Shown here: one piece after another, positions 4,816-7,036 of the stretch | Layout of the letters: the number at the start of each line of letters is the position of its first letter | How positions within the stretch are numbered: position 1 is the first letter of the stretch | Assembly (NCBI GenBank): GCA_003535955.1 | Contig: DPZM01000029.1 | Span: 1 to 7,036, forward strand | DNA length: 7,036 bases | DNA from: Lachnospiraceae bacterium | GTDB taxonomy: Bacteria > Bacillota > Clostridia > Lachnospirales > Lachnospiraceae | Direction of reading: 5' to 3' | Notes under the pieces: generated by a model | Databases searched by the model: none | Seen by the model: the letters and a program-made list of their open reading frames with translations, nothing else | What the model was told of the DNA's origin: nothing | Translations under genes and position numbers: made by a program

Positions 4816-6939
4816 ATGACAAACAGAACAATTCCGGCAGGAACGGTTATTTACGAAAGCATGAAGGATTCCGTTGGAACCCTTGATATCATTACAAAGG
4901 GAGTCGTCAGGGCAAGCGGTGATTACTGCACCATCGATCTCCTTCCCGGAAGCATTATCGGTATCGGTGAATTCCCGGGCGATAAATACATCTTCACATA
5001 TGAAACCACGGAGGATACAACCGTATATTCCTATCCATACGAATCCGAAGCTTCGCTGGTAGCTCTCTTAAAGGGCAATCCCAAGCTTCTATCAACTCTG
5101 GTTGCGGCAGGCGTCCGTTTCGCCAAGAACATGCAGAGCGCGGTCCTTGACACAATGGAATTCGCAAGGACCGAATACGCAAGGCTTCAGTCCGCGCTTT
5201 CGGAGTACCCTTCCCTTGCCATACAGGCCGGGATAACCCCCAGGTCATTTGACGATCTTAAGGCCTTCAATGCCCCCGAAATGCTGGATAAGGCCAAGGG
5301 CTGGCACAGGGATTTCGTGGAAGACCTCTATGCGAACGAAGTAAAGTTTAAAAAGGAGTTCTATTCCGTACCCAGTATAGGACTGGGCATCGGACTTACA
5401 GTCAACATGTATGCTCTTGAGTCGCGTGACTTTATGGCGGAAGTAATGGAATACATAATTGAGTTTACTGCCGTATCCAGGGACTTTAAGAATCACTGGC
5501 TCCTTACCAGAGAAAAAGTTGCAGCCAGGGCAGAGGACGGTTCACAGGCAGTCACCGGAGCAGCCGATGAATCGATAAGCAACTGTCTTAACACCATAAA
5601 AGAATTTGCTTCACCGGACCCTGACCTTTTTGCTGCCTTTTCATCCGATCTTGAAGAATTCATAAATTGCGTCGACCGGTACGGAAGTGAGGACAAAACA
5701 AGGAAGTTAAGGCGCAGCCTGGCATCCGGATTCTATGATATCTATCTTGCGGTCTTCATGCAGGCATACAAGACTGCGTGGGAGGATATTCCTCTTGGGG
5801 TCAGGATGTTTCTTGTCTTTGGCTTTGTTGACGAATCACTTGCGGGAATCGATTACACCAATAAGCTTGCCGCCATCGTATCAGGCATAAAGCTCGGAAA
5901 TGATCAGCATGTCGTAACAATGTATGAATGGCTCAGGTTCATATACGAAGGAACCATCGTTCCTTCCAAGAACGAATTCGATCTTGATTATCCAGCTTAT
6001 CTTAAAGAGCTCAAAAGGGAAGGCCGGATCACGGCTGCCGGCGAGAAGCAGCTCCTTAACAGCATGACCGACAGGCTTAAGTTCGAAATAAAGAACTTAT
6101 TCTCGATCGGCAACAGGTTGACCTTCGGACGCATAACGACTTTTGTCCCTGTCTTCGATAAGGAGAACGTGACCAAAGCACTCGATCAGGCCTATATTAG
6201 TCCTTCCCTTGTAAATGAGCAGATAAACCGGATAAGGTCTGTTGATTTTACCGCCTTCTGCAGACAGGGTGTATTCTCTGCACCCGAGGCAGGTGTCAAC
6301 TCCTTCTTCACAACGGACGAGGTGCTTCCCTATGTTATCCTTATGCCCAATATAGGGTCGCGCGCAAGTCTATGGCAGGAGATCGACTCCAAGAAGCGCA
6401 GCACTCCGGCAAGGATGATCATTTCAATCTTCCATACAGAGTCATTCGAAGACACAATGATACGTCTTGTCGGAGAATTCAGATGGGAGATGTGCAAGAC
6501 CGAGCAGGGCGTCCACTGGAATGATGTCACCGATCCGTCACTTACTGCCCTCTACTGCGACTATCTGCAGTTCTACAGGAAGAATTCACAGCTGTCCCCT
6601 GAAGTACGTGAGAAGATATCCGTAACACTCAAAAATAATGCAAACAACTTCAAGAAGGTATTTGTATCCGATTATTACACATATATTAAATATGAATCCC
6701 ACAACGCATTAAGGCTTAACAAGCAGGCAAGAAGCATCCTATTTACCTTCTGTCCGTTCTCGCGTGAAATAACGGCAGGGCTTTCGGACAATCCGCAGTT
6801 TGCCCAGCTTATAACCAAGCATGAATCAGAGGTAAAGCAGAAGCAGAAGTTATTAAACAACCTGTGCGTTAAGTTCGACAAGGCAGGAATGGGCGTTCCC
6901 TTGGAAATAAAAAGGCAGATAGAGTTGTGGACTTTCTGA
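4816..6939 (+). CDS. Large protein with N-terminal cyclic-nucleotide-binding-like domain, function unknown
   Basis: The protein has 707 residues, with no signal peptide or clear membrane helix. Residues about 1-75 resemble the beta roll of Crp/PKA-type cNMP-binding domains: IPAGTVIYESMKDSVGTLDIITKG, a DLLPGSIIGIGEF turn, then short strands to YSYPYE. The phosphate-binding cassette is degenerate: after GEF there is PGDKYIFTYETTEDT with no arginine, so cNMP binding is doubtful. A helical stretch follows (about 77-133). The remainder is mainly helical and I recognise no enzyme. Its most motif-like block is about 511-600: PNIGSRASLWQEID, GEFRWEMCK, WNDVTDPSL and DYLQFYRKN. The C-terminus is basic and helical (670-700). 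I chose the ATG at 4816 because GGGAG lies 6 nt upstream; the frame is open from 4588 but antisense to sua5. It probably shares a transcript with the lipid kinase-like gene downstream. There is no DNA-binding helix-turn-helix at the usual Crp place, so it is not a Crp-like regulator. Confidence 0.7.
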   Translation: MTNRTIPAGTVIYESMKDSVGTLDIITKGVVRASGDYCTIDLLPGSIIGIGEFPGDKYIFTYETTEDTTVYSYPYESEASLVALLKGNPKLLSTLVAAGVRFAKNMQSAVLDTMEFARTEYARLQSALSEYPSLAIQAGITPRSFDDLKAFNAPEMLDKAKGWHRDFVEDLYANEVKFKKEFYSVPSIGLGIGLTVNMYALESRDFMAEVMEYIIEFTAVSRDFKNHWLLTREKVAARAEDGSQAVTGAADESISNCLNTIKEFASPDPDLFAAFSSDLEEFINCVDRYGSEDKTRKLRRSLASGFYDIYLAVFMQAYKTAWEDIPLGVRMFLVFGFVDESLAGIDYTNKLAAIVSGIKLGNDQHVVTMYEWLRFIYEGTIVPSKNEFDLDYPAYLKELKREGRITAAGEKQLLNSMTDRLKFEIKNLFSIGNRLTFGRITTFVPVFDKENVTKALDQAYISPSLVNEQINRIRSVDFTAFCRQGVFSAPEAGVNSFFTTDEVLPYVILMPNIGSRASLWQEIDSKKRSTPARMIISIFHTESFEDTMIRLVGEFRWEMCKTEQGVHWNDVTDPSLTALYCDYLQFYRKNSQLSPEVREKISVTLKNNANNFKKVFVSDYYTYIKYESHNALRLNKQARSILFTFCPFSREITAGLSDNPQFAQLITKHESEVKQKQKLLNNLCVKFDKAGMGVPLEIKRQIELWTF

Positions 6940-6977
6940 ATGTCTCGAACCACAGAATAAAAATCAGAGGAGAAGAA

Positions 6978-7036
6978 ATGACCGAAAAAAAACGCAAAAA
7001 AATGCTCTTTATATATAATCCGCATTCCGGCCGCGG
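6978..7036 (+). CDS. Diacylglycerol/lipid kinase-like protein, N-terminus only
   Basis: Only the first 19 codons are present and the gene runs off the right edge. They read MTEKKRKKMLFIYNPHSGR, a basic start followed by the first beta strand and NPHSGRG loop of the DAGK catalytic domain (YegS/DgkB/LCB5 group), which phosphorylates diacylglycerol or similar lipids with ATP. AGAGGAG ends 5 nt before the ATG, a strong ribosome binding site. The gap from the preceding stop is 38 bp with no terminator hairpin, so co-transcription with the large cNMP-domain gene is likely. The identification rests on one short motif and could also fit a related NAD/sphingosine-kinase-fold protein. Confidence 0.6.
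   Translation, partial: MTEKKRKKMLFIYNPHSGR

Noticed and set aside
6675..7025. Minus-strand open frame of 116 codons across the end of the large gene and the start of the lipid kinase-like gene
   Set aside because: It is antisense to two supported genes, Phe/Ser-rich, and has no family resemblance.

Overview
The window looks like a piece of a Firmicutes chromosome, most likely a Lachnospiraceae-type Clostridium relative (Butyrivibrio/Eubacterium/Roseburia-like). This rests on recalled family resemblance, not a search. The pointers are AtpZ and AtpI of clostridial type, a short FomD-like DUF402 protein, a SleB-type hydrolase behind a long coiled coil, strong AGGAGG-like ribosome binding sites, and sigma-A-like promoters with 17-bp spacers. 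I see no phage, transposon, CRISPR, tRNA or rRNA signal. It reads as core chromosome with one poorly understood large gene.

Layout. (1) Positions 1-670, minus strand: the start of an F0F1 ATP synthase operon, atpZ then atpI by a 4-bp overlap; atpI runs off the left edge. (2) Positions 671-874: a 204-bp divergent regulatory region with back-to-back sigma-A-like promoters, a 9-bp direct repeat and a 12-bp palindrome. (3) Positions 875-1360, plus strand: a lone DUF402 protein that converges on the next operon across a small hairpin. (4) Positions 1396-4691, minus strand: a four-gene cluster read in the order Sua5/YwlC threonylcarbamoyl-AMP synthase, RpiB sugar-phosphate isomerase, dCMP deaminase, secreted coiled-coil/SleB cell-wall hydrolase. 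(5) Positions 4692-4815: a second divergent region. On the plus side it has a perfect TATAAT box and a good ribosome binding site. On the minus side the likely sua5 start has almost no leader. (6) Positions 4816-6939, plus strand: a 707-residue protein with an N-terminal cyclic-nucleotide-binding-like beta roll and about 590 residues of unrecognised, mostly helical sequence. It is followed 38 bp later by the first 19 codons of a diacylglycerol/lipid kinase-like gene that runs off the right edge.

How the genes fit together. atpZ and atpI assist assembly and ion supply of the ATP synthase. The minus-strand cluster combines tRNA t6A synthesis, pentose-phosphate isomerisation, dUMP supply for thymidylate and cell-wall remodelling, which reads as a housekeeping growth operon rather than one pathway. 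The large plus-strand protein is the least explained item. Its roll lacks the arginine expected of a cNMP-binding cassette, and it appears co-transcribed with a lipid kinase. Several starts were moved inward from the longest open frame on ribosome-binding-site and family evidence (atpZ, dCMP deaminase, rpiB, sua5, the large protein).
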